Below, in pieces: positions 19,167 to 27,710 of a stretch of DNA of 58,062 nucleotides. The notes below the pieces were generated by a model. It was given only the letters and a program-made list of their open reading frames with translations. It had not been told where the DNA came from and made no database searches. A program made the position numbers and the translations under genes. The stretch spans positions 1-58,062 of the IMG/VR virus record IMGVR_UViG_3300020187_000039; one strand, given 5' to 3'. The stretch is from a virus. The number at the start of each line of letters is the position of its first letter. Position 1 is the first letter of the stretch.

Positions 19167-20986
19167 TATAGTGCTTTTCTATTTTTAGCTTGTATTTTAG
19201 AAAATATTGTGTTTGGTACTGCGGGTTCATCAAAGTAAATTGATAGTGCAGCCTGTTCTCCTAGTTTAGCATCGTCTGGGATTTCAACTCCATCACGATC
19301 TAACCAACCTCCTCTAAATAAGGCAACTTCTTCTTTACCTAATAAAATATCTCCAAAAGAATCTAAATTAATAACATCCTCTGGTAAAGCAGCATTAGGT
19401 TCAAAACTTATCTTTCTTTCAGTAACTGTTCTCTTAAAGAAAACATATTTTTGTTTTCCATTACCAATGTCTTCTAATATAGGAGTTGATGGTGTTACCA
19501 TAACTTTCTCTAGAGTGTAGTATCCTTGTCTCCTTGCATCTTCTTCTACTTTCGAGATAAATCTTACATTTACGGAATCAATCCCCTCAATGCTCTCTAA
19601 AAGGGCTATGATGTCTGACTTTGGTAAACGATCTCTTCTTGTTATATTAATTAAATAGTCTGATATTTTAGATCTGATTTCAGAATACAGTGCTGGTTTA
19701 TTATAACCTTCAAAATATCTAACCTTTACATCCATACTAAAATATTGAACATCTGGCTCAACGATCTTAACTTCAGTTGTTACCATTTGTTGGCCACTAT
19801 TTTCAAGTAATTCTAAGAATCCATTCTTTTCATCACTTGAGAAAAAGAATTCATCTAATTCTAAGTTAAAGTAATCTTTATTCTTAGTTAATTTTCTAGC
19901 AGTATCGGGTAGCATGAATAAATAAATCACGTTATCATCGTCAATGTATCCGTCATCTGTTGTATTGTATGCATCTAAATAAGAGAACATTCCGTATCTT
20001 GATAGAAAGTGCTCGAATGCTTCTGGGTTTGCCAATACAAATGAGTGAGATTGCAATGGGGCAATTAATTTAGTTAATTCAGTAGGTTCTGGATCTGCTC
20101 CCATTTTAGGTGCCGCAGTAAAAGATGATTCTAATAACTCATTTAAGTCATAAGTTTCTCCTAAAGAATCAAATCCTTCAGTTATAAATTTAAAAGTAAG
20201 ATCCTTTGATCCTGTTAAATTACCCTTTGCTCCGTCAGTAATTAAATATTCTACATCAATAGAAGAACCAGAGGCTGGAATTTCACCAAAAGAACCATTT
20301 CCAAAATAAATATCTAATCCTCCGTTGATTCCAGTTTTAACTAAATATCCTTTGGTACCAACTTTCATATCGTATAGTGAATCATATTTAGTCCATAGTT
20401 CACTGTTAACACTAACTCTAACTGAATGGTGATCTGTGTTTTTCTTAGTAATTACATTGAATGATTGTAATTTTTCACCAGTTGCTGTTATTGTTTGAGT
20501 TTCTATTTTACCTTGGGTTACTGGAATATAAATATAGTTAACATTACTTTTTTCAATTCTAAATTGATCGTTGTTTGTCTTTAAAATATATTCTAAACCA
20601 TTAGACGTACATTTTATAATAGAATTTTGTGGTATGTTAAGAGCGTCTCCTGCAATATCAGTAGCTGCTGTCGTGTTTAATCTTATTTTTATTTCACCGT
20701 ATGCACTTGCTCCTCTAAATGCGTCGTGCCCTGCTAATCTAGCAAGTCCATAAATAGATTCATTATTTTGTGCAGTTAATATATTTTGTTCAACCGTTGC
20801 GTCTTCTATGTAGAAGAAAATAAGTTTAGTTATTTCAGATAATACATCTAATACTTGAGAGAATGGAGACGCTGTTGTGAATAATTCGCCAGTCCTTCCA
20901 TATAAACGAGAAATATATGACCTCGTATCTGAGATCATTTCGTTTGCTCTTAATCTAGTTGCATTTAAAAATTTAAATTCAGCCAT
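19166..20986 (-). CDS. gp6: Baseplate wedge protein gp6-like / baseplate J family (606 aa)
   Basis: Core of the baseplate wedge in contractile tails; in T4 gp6 forms the inner ring that links wedges. The N-terminus has the family pattern of an early helix followed by a segment containing I-Y-G-L-A-R-L-A-G-H-D and a beta segment (E-I-K-I-R-L-N), typical of baseplate J/gp6 proteins. A D-I-Y-F-G-N-G-S-F-G-E-I-P motif, the J-family signature (F-G-D/N-G...G..P), lies around residues 224-236. The domain at about 420-480 has the usual pattern of an R-x-K-I-S helix followed by I-E-G-I-D-S-V-N-V-R-F. Length is near T4 gp6 (660 aa). The gene directly follows the gp25-like gene, an order seen in many myoviruses. 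Confidence 0.85.
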   Translation of the reverse strand: MAEFKFLNATRLRANEMISDTRSYISRLYGRTGELFTTASPFSQVLDVLSEITKLIFFYIEDATVEQNILTAQNNESIYGLARLAGHDAFRGASAYGEIKIRLNTTAATDIAGDALNIPQNSIIKCTSNGLEYILKTNNDQFRIEKSNVNYIYIPVTQGKIETQTITATGEKLQSFNVITKKNTDHHSVRVSVNSELWTKYDSLYDMKVGTKGYLVKTGINGGLDIYFGNGSFGEIPASGSSIDVEYLITDGAKGNLTGSKDLTFKFITEGFDSLGETYDLNELLESSFTAAPKMGADPEPTELTKLIAPLQSHSFVLANPEAFEHFLSRYGMFSYLDAYNTTDDGYIDDDNVIYLFMLPDTARKLTKNKDYFNLELDEFFFSSDEKNGFLELLENSGQQMVTTEVKIVEPDVQYFSMDVKVRYFEGYNKPALYSEIRSKISDYLINITRRDRLPKSDIIALLESIEGIDSVNVRFISKVEEDARRQGYYTLEKVMVTPSTPILEDIGNGKQKYVFFKRTVTERKISFEPNAALPEDVINLDSFGDILLGKEEVALFRGGWLDRDGVEIPDDAKLGEQAALSIYFDEPAVPNTIFSKIQAKNRKAL

Positions 20987-21003
20987 TGTTTATTTTTATA
21001 ATT

Positions 21004-21357
21004 TTATATATAGACTCCTAATTGGAATCTAGAATCTACTGTAATATCTAAAAAGACTACGTGGTTTGCCACATCATCGACTACTTCAATACCAACACTA
21101 ACGTTATATTTAGAAGCTAGTGGTATAAATTCAGCTATTTGATTATCAATAACTGTTTTTAATTGATAGTCATTATATCTTAACTCATATACATAATCTT
21201 CTAAGTTTGCTCCAAAATTAGGTTGCCCTAATACTTCTCCCTTTCTAGTGAAAAGCATTGTTTGTATCTGCGTTAACAACATTGACAATTCACTGTCCTG
21301 TTGCATTACATCAGATTTATAGTTAGGTTCCCCAATATTTTTTACGTAAAACTCCAT
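21004..21357 (-). CDS. gp25: Baseplate wedge protein gp25-like (117 aa)
   Basis: Small wedge subunit of contractile injection machines that initiates sheath assembly. The core motif R-K-G-E-V-L-G-Q-P-N-F-G (residues about 37-49) matches the conserved R-x-G-E-R/V...P-x-F-G of the GPW/gp25 family, and the following Y-E-L-R-Y-N-D and Q-I-x-E-F-I-P-L segments match the family's helical part. Length (117 aa) is close to T4 gp25 (132 aa). It lies 17 nt upstream of gp6, the expected partner gene. The start codon used is the only good ATG before the core. The gp25 family relation is clear; the sheath-nucleation role is from the T4 paradigm. Confidence 0.88.
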   Translation of the reverse strand: MEFYVKNIGEPNYKSDVMQQDSELSMLLTQIQTMLFTRKGEVLGQPNFGANLEDYVYELRYNDYQLKTVIDNQIAEFIPLASKYNVSVGIEVVDDVANHVVFLDITVDSRFQLGVYI

Positions 21358-21373
21358 ATGATTATATATACGT

Positions 21374-22204
21374 TTAAGAATGCATCATCCAATCCGTTCC
21401 TTCGTCTCCTTTTATTTCTTCAATTATTGCTTCTAATTCTCCTTCTCCTAATCCCTGTATAAGATCTGCATTTACTTGAATATTTCCAGGTAATGTAAAT
21501 CCGAATATTCCTAGTTTTTGACCTAAAGAAACTTTGATCTTTGCTGCACAATATCTAAAGAATGCTTCATCTCCAAAGAGAGCGCATTCCGGAATAGTTT
21601 CGTAAACTTCAAGTATAATATCTCTTTTAGGTGTTTCTCCTGTGAATTTAAGTTCGTGTGTTAATTGGTTATAATTAAAACTAATTGGGTTATCTATGAT
21701 TTGTCTAGCAAGATCATAAAAACTTTCGTTAATTACATATGATTGTAGGTTTTCTGCAGCTGCTGCTGTGTTTGCACCGCCATATGTTCCTTGCATCATC
21801 ATTCTTTCCATACTGAAATCTCCTTTTTGAAAATCAATATCGCTTGAACCTCCCCATCTTGAACCAGTTTCTGAACAACCATACACTGAGTATATTTCGT
21901 TTCCGCCAGTTGATGGGTCCATTCCTGGTAGTGTAAAAGATCTTGTTGCTTTAAATTTGTCAGACTCAAATAGAGCGTGAGGTAAAACCACAAAACTTTC
22001 TTTGACAGAATATTCATAGTTTTTATAAAACCATTTTTTAGCTCTTTTAACTATGTTTTGAACTTCCTTTTTTGGTAAATTCATTGGGATCATACAAGAA
22101 CCTGTAACATCATCGGCTAATTCTAATACAAATGTATTAAAACAATCATTTCCTGGTTCTATGTCGTCTAGCCATGATTCTTGACCTACAAAAATATTAC
22201 TCAT
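21374..22204 (-). CDS. Conserved-looking virion protein upstream of gp25 (276 aa)
   Basis: Not assigned to a named family. The N-terminal third contains an acidic, Trp-bearing start and then a helix with K-K-E-V-Q-N-I-V-K-R-A-K-K-W-F-Y-K-N, a pattern I associate with helical neck or baseplate connector proteins. The middle is Gly/Ser/Met-rich and probably a flexible loop, and the C-terminal part carries a hydrophobic segment (F-F-R-Y-C-A-A-K-I-K-V-S-L-G-Q-K) and an acidic end. It is expressed just before gp25 and gp6, 17 nt apart, so a baseplate or tail-neck role is inferred. Confidence 0.6.
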   Translation of the reverse strand: MSNIFVGQESWLDDIEPGNDCFNTFVLELADDVTGSCMIPMNLPKKEVQNIVKRAKKWFYKNYEYSVKESFVVLPHALFESDKFKATRSFTLPGMDPSTGGNEIYSVYGCSETGSRWGGSSDIDFQKGDFSMERMMMQGTYGGANTAAAAENLQSYVINESFYDLARQIIDNPISFNYNQLTHELKFTGETPKRDIILEVYETIPECALFGDEAFFRYCAAKIKVSLGQKLGIFGFTLPGNIQVNADLIQGLGEGELEAIIEEIKGDEGTDWMMHS

Positions 22205-22221
22205 TTTTATTATTTTATTTT

Positions 22222-23514
22222 TTAAACTTCGTTGTATAGGATCTTTTCAGTTCCTTTAAACTTTGCTAATTTTTTATCGTATCTTCCTTCTCTAAATATA
22301 CCGTCTTCCATAGTACCTTTTAAGATACCATCACCATATATATAACCGTCTTTTACCGTAACACTCTGGTGAATATAACTGCTTTTTACTTTAGATGAAA
22401 CAATTTCACAATTGTCATAAAAATTACAATCATGAATATCTGAACCTTCTATTTTACATCTAAATAGATCACAGTAAAATAACTCACCACGAATATCACA
22501 CTCGATAAAATCATATCTTTCTAATTCAACACAATATTTTAATTCACCTTTATTAACTTGAATTTTACCGGTATCTGAATCATAATTAATATGCCCCTTA
22601 ACAAGAGAACCATGTGTAAATAATCTAATTACCCTTTCTTTAATATTTTGCCAATGTAGGTCTAAAATCTGAGCATCTTTTCTTAAATCAACCGTAAACT
22701 CTACGTTTTTCCAGTTTTTTTCAATTGCTCTCCAATTAGATCTAGCGTCGATAATTCTTTTGTTCTCAGCCAATATCCTTCTTAACTCTATTGCATTAAG
22801 TTGTGTGAAATGATTATCTTCAGTCGAATTCCAAAGTTGTATTAGAAATTGATCTAACATGTGTAGGATTGATGATGTTTTCTTTTCCCAATCAGCTCCT
22901 CCAATATATCTAAACTCTAAATAATTTTTATGTCTTTTATCGAAGTTGATTCCATAGTATTTAGAATCAGGGTAGATGAAGTTTTGTGAGTGTATATGTT
23001 CTCCGTTAAAAAAACTCATACCTGATTTTGGAAGTACAAATTTTATAGATTTAGCATATGCTGAATCTTCTCTTTCCGGAAAGAATTTAAAAACCTTGTC
23101 CTCTTTAAAATCTAATATAAATTTAAGAACATTCATTTTAGAAATTCTGTTCTTTTCTTTTATCTGATTTTTATCAAAAGATAGGTTTAAGTGAATTGAT
23201 GATCTGTCGTTAGTGTAACCATTTTCTTCAATCCATCTGCATACATTAATGATCATCAGTCGAGCAGCGTAATATGGAAGTGCACCAGTAACAAGCTCCA
23301 TTAGCTTTTCACCACCACTCATATCAGGCTCTATTTTAAACTCATCTGCTGTAACTTCAAAATCGCTATGCGCCTTTGCTTCAACTCTTATTTTTTTACC
23401 AATAAGCTTTGCAAGTTCTTTTGCAGTTTCGTCAATTGTCTTATTAGAATAGAATTCAAATTCTACTCCAACCAGACATTTTTTTAGTATTTCTGAATCG
23501 TTAAATGTGTTCAT
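22222..23514 (-). CDS. Amidoligase-like (glutamine-synthetase-fold) protein with C-terminal repeat tail (430 aa)
   Basis: Residues 16-21 read G-V-E-F-E-F, then near residue 63 D-M-S-G-G-E-K, then a long helix (L-M-I-I-N-V-C-R-W-I-E-E-N-G), a strand R-S-S-I-H-L-N-L-S-F, and near residue 210 Y-L-E-F-R-Y-I-G-G. This spacing of metal-binding Glu residues, His strand and E-F-R matches amidoligases of the COOH-NH2 ligase type (glutamine-synthetase fold). Residues about 320-410 have many Cys, Asp and Gly at roughly five-residue intervals (C-D-I, C-D-L, C-K-I, C-N-F), like a pentapeptide or beta-helix repeat. It follows the small-gene unit with promoter motif C. What it would ligate is unknown. The amidoligase call is moderate; a purely structural role is possible. 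Confidence 0.55.
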   Translation of the reverse strand: MNTFNDSEILKKCLVGVEFEFYSNKTIDETAKELAKLIGKKIRVEAKAHSDFEVTADEFKIEPDMSGGEKLMELVTGALPYYAARLMIINVCRWIEENGYTNDRSSIHLNLSFDKNQIKEKNRISKMNVLKFILDFKEDKVFKFFPEREDSAYAKSIKFVLPKSGMSFFNGEHIHSQNFIYPDSKYYGINFDKRHKNYLEFRYIGGADWEKKTSSILHMLDQFLIQLWNSTEDNHFTQLNAIELRRILAENKRIIDARSNWRAIEKNWKNVEFTVDLRKDAQILDLHWQNIKERVIRLFTHGSLVKGHINYDSDTGKIQVNKGELKYCVELERYDFIECDIRGELFYCDLFRCKIEGSDIHDCNFYDNCEIVSSKVKSSYIHQSVTVKDGYIYGDGILKGTMEDGIFREGRYDKKLAKFKGTEKILYNEV

Positions 23515-23578
23515 CCTAGAATATATGTTAAACTTAAGTTAGTTTATATATTCAAGATATATTATGATAATATTGAAA

Positions 23579-23809
23579 CTATCTTTCTAGAATCACAAAA
23601 TCACCGAACGCATCATCAAAAACTTGAATTAGATTTTCATAATCTCCACTTTGCATTTGTTTCAGTAGATCTTCATATGGCTTATCTAGGTCTTGTGAAA
23701 ACTTTTTAGCATATGCAAGTAATGAAAACGCATTGCCGTCCGGTCCAGTTAAATCAATAATGATAGGTCCTCCTTGGTGTTTATGTATTTTCTTTCTAAT
23801 CATCTCCAA
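23579..23809 (-). CDS. Small phage protein of unknown function (76 aa)
   Basis: Compact globular protein. The N-terminus is basic, followed by a strand and loop (I-I-I-D-L-T-G-P-D-G-N-A-F) and then two amphipathic helices. The D-L-T-G-P-D-G-N-A motif looks like something common in T4-like phage proteins of unknown function, but I cannot name a family. Its start overlaps the end of the upstream 115-aa gene by 14 nt, so the two are translationally coupled. It is downstream of promoter motif C with the 115-aa and 73-aa genes. Confidence 0.65.
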   Translation of the reverse strand: MEMIRKKIHKHQGGPIIIDLTGPDGNAFSLLAYAKKFSQDLDKPYEDLLKQMQSGDYENLIQVFDDAFGDFVILER

Positions 23810-24143
23810 GTAAATTAGTTGCTATAATAAAATTAGAAATCTCATCTTCAGTTATATTATCTATCAATGGGAATATTTCATCAATATCTTCACGGCCTAC
23901 CCATCCAATAACATCATCATTAATTCCCGGCTTTACTAGTTTAGTAAAAAAAGGTATATTATCTTTATGTAATATTGCAATCTCAAAAGAAGAATGTTCT
24001 TTTTCAGAATTTAAATCTTCTCTTGGCGTACAGTATGCTGTTTTACCAGCAGCAACACTCAATATTAATCCGTTATCGAAGTGATGTGTTGCGTTTATTC
24101 CTCCCCATCCTAATTTTCTAAATTTTAATTCTTTAAATTTCAT
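23796..24143 (-). CDS. Unknown small phage protein (115 aa)
   Basis: Single globular domain without transmembrane segments. It begins with a basic beta-strand (K-F-K-E-L-K-F-R-K-L-G-W-G-G) and includes a loop with H-H-F-D-N-G and a Y-C-T-P-R motif near residue 37; the C-terminal half is acidic and helical. No catalytic set is recognisable. It overlaps the next gene by 14 nt and starts 11 nt after the 73-aa gene, so it is part of the same unit driven from promoter motif C. The acidic C-terminus and small size would suit a host-directed early protein, but that is only inference from the operon. Confidence 0.6.
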   Translation of the reverse strand: MKFKELKFRKLGWGGINATHHFDNGLILSVAAGKTAYCTPREDLNSEKEHSSFEIAILHKDNIPFFTKLVKPGINDDVIGWVGREDIDEIFPLIDNITEDEISNFIIATNLLGDD

Positions 24144-24154
24144 GTTTTAATTTT

Positions 24155-24376
24155 TTAAAGTTCAAAGTTTTCTTGAAGTTCTTTGATTAATTTTTTGATC
24201 TCACTCTTATTAAGGGTGATATGTGTGAAGAAGTCTTCTTGTGCTCTCATTGTTAATTGGAGTTTCATACCTTCTTTACCTCCACTGAATCTTGTCAATG
24301 ACATTTCAGTGTTTTCCATTTCGTTTGTCTTTTGACTGTGAAATTGACCTTTAAGTGATTTTAGTTCGGTTGACAT
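24155..24376 (-). CDS. Unknown small protein (73 aa), first gene after promoter motif C
   Basis: I use the ATG at 24376 (M-S-T-E-L-K-S-L) and not the one at 24412. The bipartite promoter motif at 24401-24432 overlaps the 12 extra codons, and the -10-like element TATATTTA would place the RNA start near 24394, downstream of 24412. The protein is Lys/Glu-rich with a Gly-rich middle (T-R-F-S-G-G-K-E-G-M) and a C-terminal amphipathic helix (S-E-I-K-K-L-I-K-E-L). No family is recognised. Confidence 0.6.
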   Translation of the reverse strand: MSTELKSLKGQFHSQKTNEMENTEMSLTRFSGGKEGMKLQLTMRAQEDFFTHITLNKSEIKKLIKELQENFEL

Positions 24377-24400
24377 ATCTATTACGTTTTTAATTATAAT

Positions 24401-24432
24401 TAAATATAACACTTTTTATTGATATAAAAAAA
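24401..24432 (-). promoter_or_regulatory. Bipartite promoter motif, copy C
   Basis: The minus strand reads TTTTTTTATATCA, ten unrelated bases, then TTATATTTA (24432 to 24401). This is identical in both halves and in spacer length to copies A and B. It lies 24 nt upstream of the start chosen for the 73-aa gene. The second half (TATATTTA) is one base from the Bacteroidota -10 consensus TAnnTTTG. Function as a promoter is inferred from recurrence, position and this resemblance. Confidence 0.7.
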
Positions 24433-24453
24433 CTTTTGGGCAATTATTTTGTA

Positions 24454-24476
24454 ATTTATAATGATTATAAATAAGA
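24454..24476. repeat. 23-bp element between terminator and promoter motif, copy 1
   Basis: A 23-bp stretch beginning ATTTATAATGATT on the plus strand. It matches 22 of 23 bases at 41987-42009, the only difference being A or C at position 14. In both places it sits immediately next to a terminator hairpin and 21-31 nt from the bipartite promoter motif. It may be a regulator binding site or part of an extended promoter. Confidence 0.5.
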
Positions 24477-24506
24477 AAGGCCCAAACATAAAATGAATGG
24501 GCCTTT
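24476..24506 (-). terminator. Intrinsic terminator after the S1 gene
   Basis: Perfect 9-bp inverted repeat AAAGGCCCA / TGGGCCTTT with a 13-nt loop, 22 nt after the S1-homologue stop. On the minus strand the stem is followed by TTTCTTATTTATAAT. It isolates the S1 gene from the next unit, which starts with promoter motif C. Confidence 0.75.
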
Positions 24507-24528
24507 AGTTTATAAAAATAAAGTCGTC

Positions 24529-25797
24529 TTAGATTTTCAAGAAAATCTTTCTAGAGTCTGGATCGATTCTAGTAACCTGTACTGTGATATTATCTCCAGG
24601 TTTAATAGTTTCTAAATCTATAACATCTTCAATTTCTGAAATATGTAATAGCCCAGCAACTCCTTTTTCAATGTCTACAAAGATACCATAGTCTTTTACT
24701 GCTCGAACTGTTCCAACAATTTCACTTGGTGTTTTGATTCTATCAGTAATACCATCCCATAAGTCAACAACTGGTTTAGCATCAATCTGAGTTAAGATAA
24801 TCTTTTCGTTAGATACTACTTCTTTAATCTTAAAGTTAATATCATCTCCTGGTTTGATTTCTCTAGCTCGGTGTGCTTTTAATAGTTCAGGAGTTAGATC
24901 ATTTACGTGAATCATTCCAGTTAAACATTCATCAAACTCTACAAATACTCCGTATTTTGCAGAACCTGTAACTTTACCAGTAAGATCTTGTGTTAGATTT
25001 TCCTTTAGTGCTTCAATTTTAGAAGGAATCATTGCTTTTAAGTATTCTCTGTGAGATACTACAATAGTTCCTCTTTTTTCTGAAAAACTAACTGGCACAA
25101 CATACATATTCCCGCCTACAATAGATTCAAAATCCGCTAATTTGTTGATTCCAGCTAAAGAGCCTGGCATGAAACAATCAACCCCCTGTACAGTAACGAT
25201 GTAACCTCCGCCTGGTATCATTTGAGAAACTGTCCCCATATAACCAGTGTTACCTTCGTCAATTGAAGCCATGATTTCTTTAACTACCGCTGATTTAATA
25301 CCTGCACTAATAGATCCTAATACAAATCCTCGGCCTCCGCCCATCTGAGTAACTTGAATTTTAACCTCAGCATCTGGTACAAATAATTCTCTAACGCTTG
25401 CTTCTTCTTTTAGTACATTAACATATACATTTTCACGATATCCAATATCGACTGATACCCATTCTTGATTTATACTATAAATAGTACCTGCATATATTTC
25501 ACCAACCTCAACTTTCATCTGAGCTGGTTTAGATGCTTCATATCCGTTAAGTAAATCTACGAAATCTTGTGCGTATGGTTCATGTGAGTATACATTAAAC
25601 CTACCTGTGTTTTTAAGGCTTTTATTTATCTTTCTAGATCTAGAAGGACAATCTGCCTCATGTGCATCCCAATCAAATTTTTCAACTGGAACATTAGCAT
25701 TTTTTAAATATGCTAATTTGTCTTTTTGTTTTGTTTCTTGAGCTACTGGTTCTTCTTTAGCCAGCCTTACTCTTTTTGTTTTAACGTCTGTGGACAT
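24529..25797 (-). CDS. rpsA: Ribosomal protein S1-like RNA-binding protein, four S1 domains (422 aa)
   Basis: Contains four S1/OB domains at about residues 97-163, 183-250, 269-338 and 356-422. The last two have classical signatures: K-Y-G-V-F-V-E-F...G-M-I-H-V-N-D-L and D-Y-G-I-F-V-D-I-E-K-G-V-A-G-L-L-H-I-S-E. Residues 1-95 are charged and precede the repeats; host S1 usually has six domains in about 550-600 residues, so this is a shorter form. S1 helps mRNA bind the 30S subunit, which matters most where Shine-Dalgarno contacts are weak, as in Bacteroidota. A phage copy, together with the phage bS21 gene, suggests redirection of translation. It has its own terminator. It could also act in transcript stabilisation or antitermination. 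Confidence 0.85.
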   Translation of the reverse strand: MSTDVKTKRVRLAKEEPVAQETKQKDKLAYLKNANVPVEKFDWDAHEADCPSRSRKINKSLKNTGRFNVYSHEPYAQDFVDLLNGYEASKPAQMKVEVGEIYAGTIYSINQEWVSVDIGYRENVYVNVLKEEASVRELFVPDAEVKIQVTQMGGGRGFVLGSISAGIKSAVVKEIMASIDEGNTGYMGTVSQMIPGGGYIVTVQGVDCFMPGSLAGINKLADFESIVGGNMYVVPVSFSEKRGTIVVSHREYLKAMIPSKIEALKENLTQDLTGKVTGSAKYGVFVEFDECLTGMIHVNDLTPELLKAHRAREIKPGDDINFKIKEVVSNEKIILTQIDAKPVVDLWDGITDRIKTPSEIVGTVRAVKDYGIFVDIEKGVAGLLHISEIEDVIDLETIKPGDNITVQVTRIDPDSRKIFLKI

Positions 25798-25855
25798 TCT
25801 TTTTTTAATTTAAATTGTTAATAGTGAATAAATAATTATAGTTTATATATACTTT

Positions 25856-27682
25856 TTAAAACGCAACTGGCATGAAACCAATCATAGGGATTGGACCACC
25901 CGGCGTTGAAATTCCTCCCAAGTATAAAAATTTTAATTGTAATAGGTGTTTAGCACATGCGGCAGCAACCGCAGTTGCAACTAATTTTGCGGCGACTGGT
26001 GTTGATGCCTGTACCTCAAAAAACTTACCATTGTTCCATGCTCTTCTTAAATCATTTGCTAACATTGATTTACTACCGTAATATATTGGAGCAAACGTGC
26101 CACCTAAAGGAGCAGTTATATTACACGGAGGTATTGGCGGTGTTTTTTTAAATGGTTGTAAAGCGGCTGATTGCCAATATTTAATAATAGCACCTGCCAT
26201 TATTTCATACGGATCTTCTCCTTCTTCCTCAATCTCTTGTTTGTTTATCTCCTCTAAATATCTAGCCCATTTTTTCTGAGTTTCCCACCATCTCTTTCTT
26301 TCCTTTTTGTATAGCGCTACTTTATTACGATTTCTTGCAAAGATCTGTGCAATATTGTTATATGCGGAGTTATATTTATCTATTGACGGAACATATGTAA
26401 ATGTTGTTATCAATTTTATTTTTATATCTTCCGGGATGTCATCAGGCCTTTGCTCATGATCTTCTTGAAATATATATTGATTAATAGAATCATCCGCTGG
26501 TATAGGTGGGATAATATTATTTTTAGTTAGAGCATGTGCAACATTACCTCTTTTTATTATTGCGCCTCTTTCCGCTTTTTCAGCAGCTCTCCACTTTGAT
26601 TCTATTTCTTTTATTCTATCATATACTTCTCGGCTCAATGAAGTACTTTGGCCTAATCTATTACTATTTAAAGTATCTACCCATTGTTTAAAATCATAAG
26701 TACCATCATTACTTAAAAGTATTCTATTTGCAAGTGCATCTATTTTCTCTTCTTTAGTTAAATCAGGGACTGTGTTTCTAACTGGTTTAGTAATACTTTC
26801 TGGATAATCAGCAGCGTCTCCTTGTAGTTTAGTATCAATATCGCTTAACTTTTCTAAAACCCCTCCATCACCTATAGTTATTGATTTAGTTCTATTAATT
26901 TTTTTTATTGAAGTTTCTCCAGATAGATCTAATATTTCTTTAAAAGAATATGTATATTTACCTGGCTCCTGTGGAACATTTAACGATGTGAAAGCCTCAG
27001 CTCCAACGCCAGCCCCGCTTCCTGAACCTGCCGAAAGTCCTCCCGATCCAACACTCCCTATTGTTAATAAAGGTTGTTCGATTTCGTTTATGGTATATCT
27101 TATCTTAAAAGATTGTTCAGGGTTAAATTTTTTAATGATAAACCTGACAACATAATTATGAGTTTGTGAATTTATATCTGAACTTGCTTTAGTAACTACA
27201 CTAAAATCTATATCCCCATCATTTGTAGTGTCATTTGGGTCCTCCTCTGGATATGGAACCGGACATGTTGATTTATATAATGGATAAAAGTTAAACTTCT
27301 GTAGAGTGTCTGTGTTCTCTAGGGTCCATTTTTCGATCTCGCAATGTGCGTCGAATGTTAAATCGGCTTCTGGTAATATTTCTGTAATAGACTGATACTG
27401 TGATAAAGATTTTCTGTCTTCTAGTGATGTAGTGTAATCAGTGTATAACTTTTTAAATGCTTTGTCAAATCCTGCCTCTAATACAGTCTTTATTCCTGCA
27501 TTACTGTGTGTATTTCCAAATGGTGTTTGTGCAGTTGCAACAGCGTTAACGTATTCATCAGCAAGAAACTTTGCAAAGTCTCCAATTCCTGGAGTATCTG
27601 GGGGTAATCCCATACTCTTTGCACTTCTGCTTGCTAATTTTGCAGATACATTATTAATAAATAAAGGCCATTTTGCCGGCAT
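25856..27682 (-). CDS. Virion protein near the spike, unknown (608 aa)
   Basis: Not assigned to a family. The N-terminal 100 residues are helical (a possible head- or tail-binding part). Residues about 170-250 are a beta domain ending in a Gly/Ser-rich linker (G-S-G-G-L-S-A-G-S-G-S-G). Residues about 350-480 are helical and charged, with E-R-K-R-W-W-E-T-Q-K-K-W-A. The C-terminal 110 residues contain hydrophobic helices (V-A-T-A-V-A-A-A-C-A-K-H-L-L) and a Gly/Pro-rich end that could insert in or contact a membrane or the tail tube. Placed 28 nt after the gp5-like spike gene, it may be a late tail-tip or tape-associated protein. The role is inferred from context. Confidence 0.6.
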   Translation of the reverse strand: MPAKWPLFINNVSAKLASRSAKSMGLPPDTPGIGDFAKFLADEYVNAVATAQTPFGNTHSNAGIKTVLEAGFDKAFKKLYTDYTTSLEDRKSLSQYQSITEILPEADLTFDAHCEIEKWTLENTDTLQKFNFYPLYKSTCPVPYPEEDPNDTTNDGDIDFSVVTKASSDINSQTHNYVVRFIIKKFNPEQSFKIRYTINEIEQPLLTIGSVGSGGLSAGSGSGAGVGAEAFTSLNVPQEPGKYTYSFKEILDLSGETSIKKINRTKSITIGDGGVLEKLSDIDTKLQGDAADYPESITKPVRNTVPDLTKEEKIDALANRILLSNDGTYDFKQWVDTLNSNRLGQSTSLSREVYDRIKEIESKWRAAEKAERGAIIKRGNVAHALTKNNIIPPIPADDSINQYIFQEDHEQRPDDIPEDIKIKLITTFTYVPSIDKYNSAYNNIAQIFARNRNKVALYKKERKRWWETQKKWARYLEEINKQEIEEEGEDPYEIMAGAIIKYWQSAALQPFKKTPPIPPCNITAPLGGTFAPIYYGSKSMLANDLRRAWNNGKFFEVQASTPVAAKLVATAVAAACAKHLLQLKFLYLGGISTPGGPIPMIGFMPVAF

Positions 27683-27710
27683 GATTATATTGTTTTATAG
27701 ACTATATATC

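Noticed and set aside
24377-24412. Longer start (M-L-Y-L-I-I-I-K) for the 73-aa protein
   Set aside because: The 12 added codons overlap the bipartite promoter motif, so they would be upstream of the expected transcript start.
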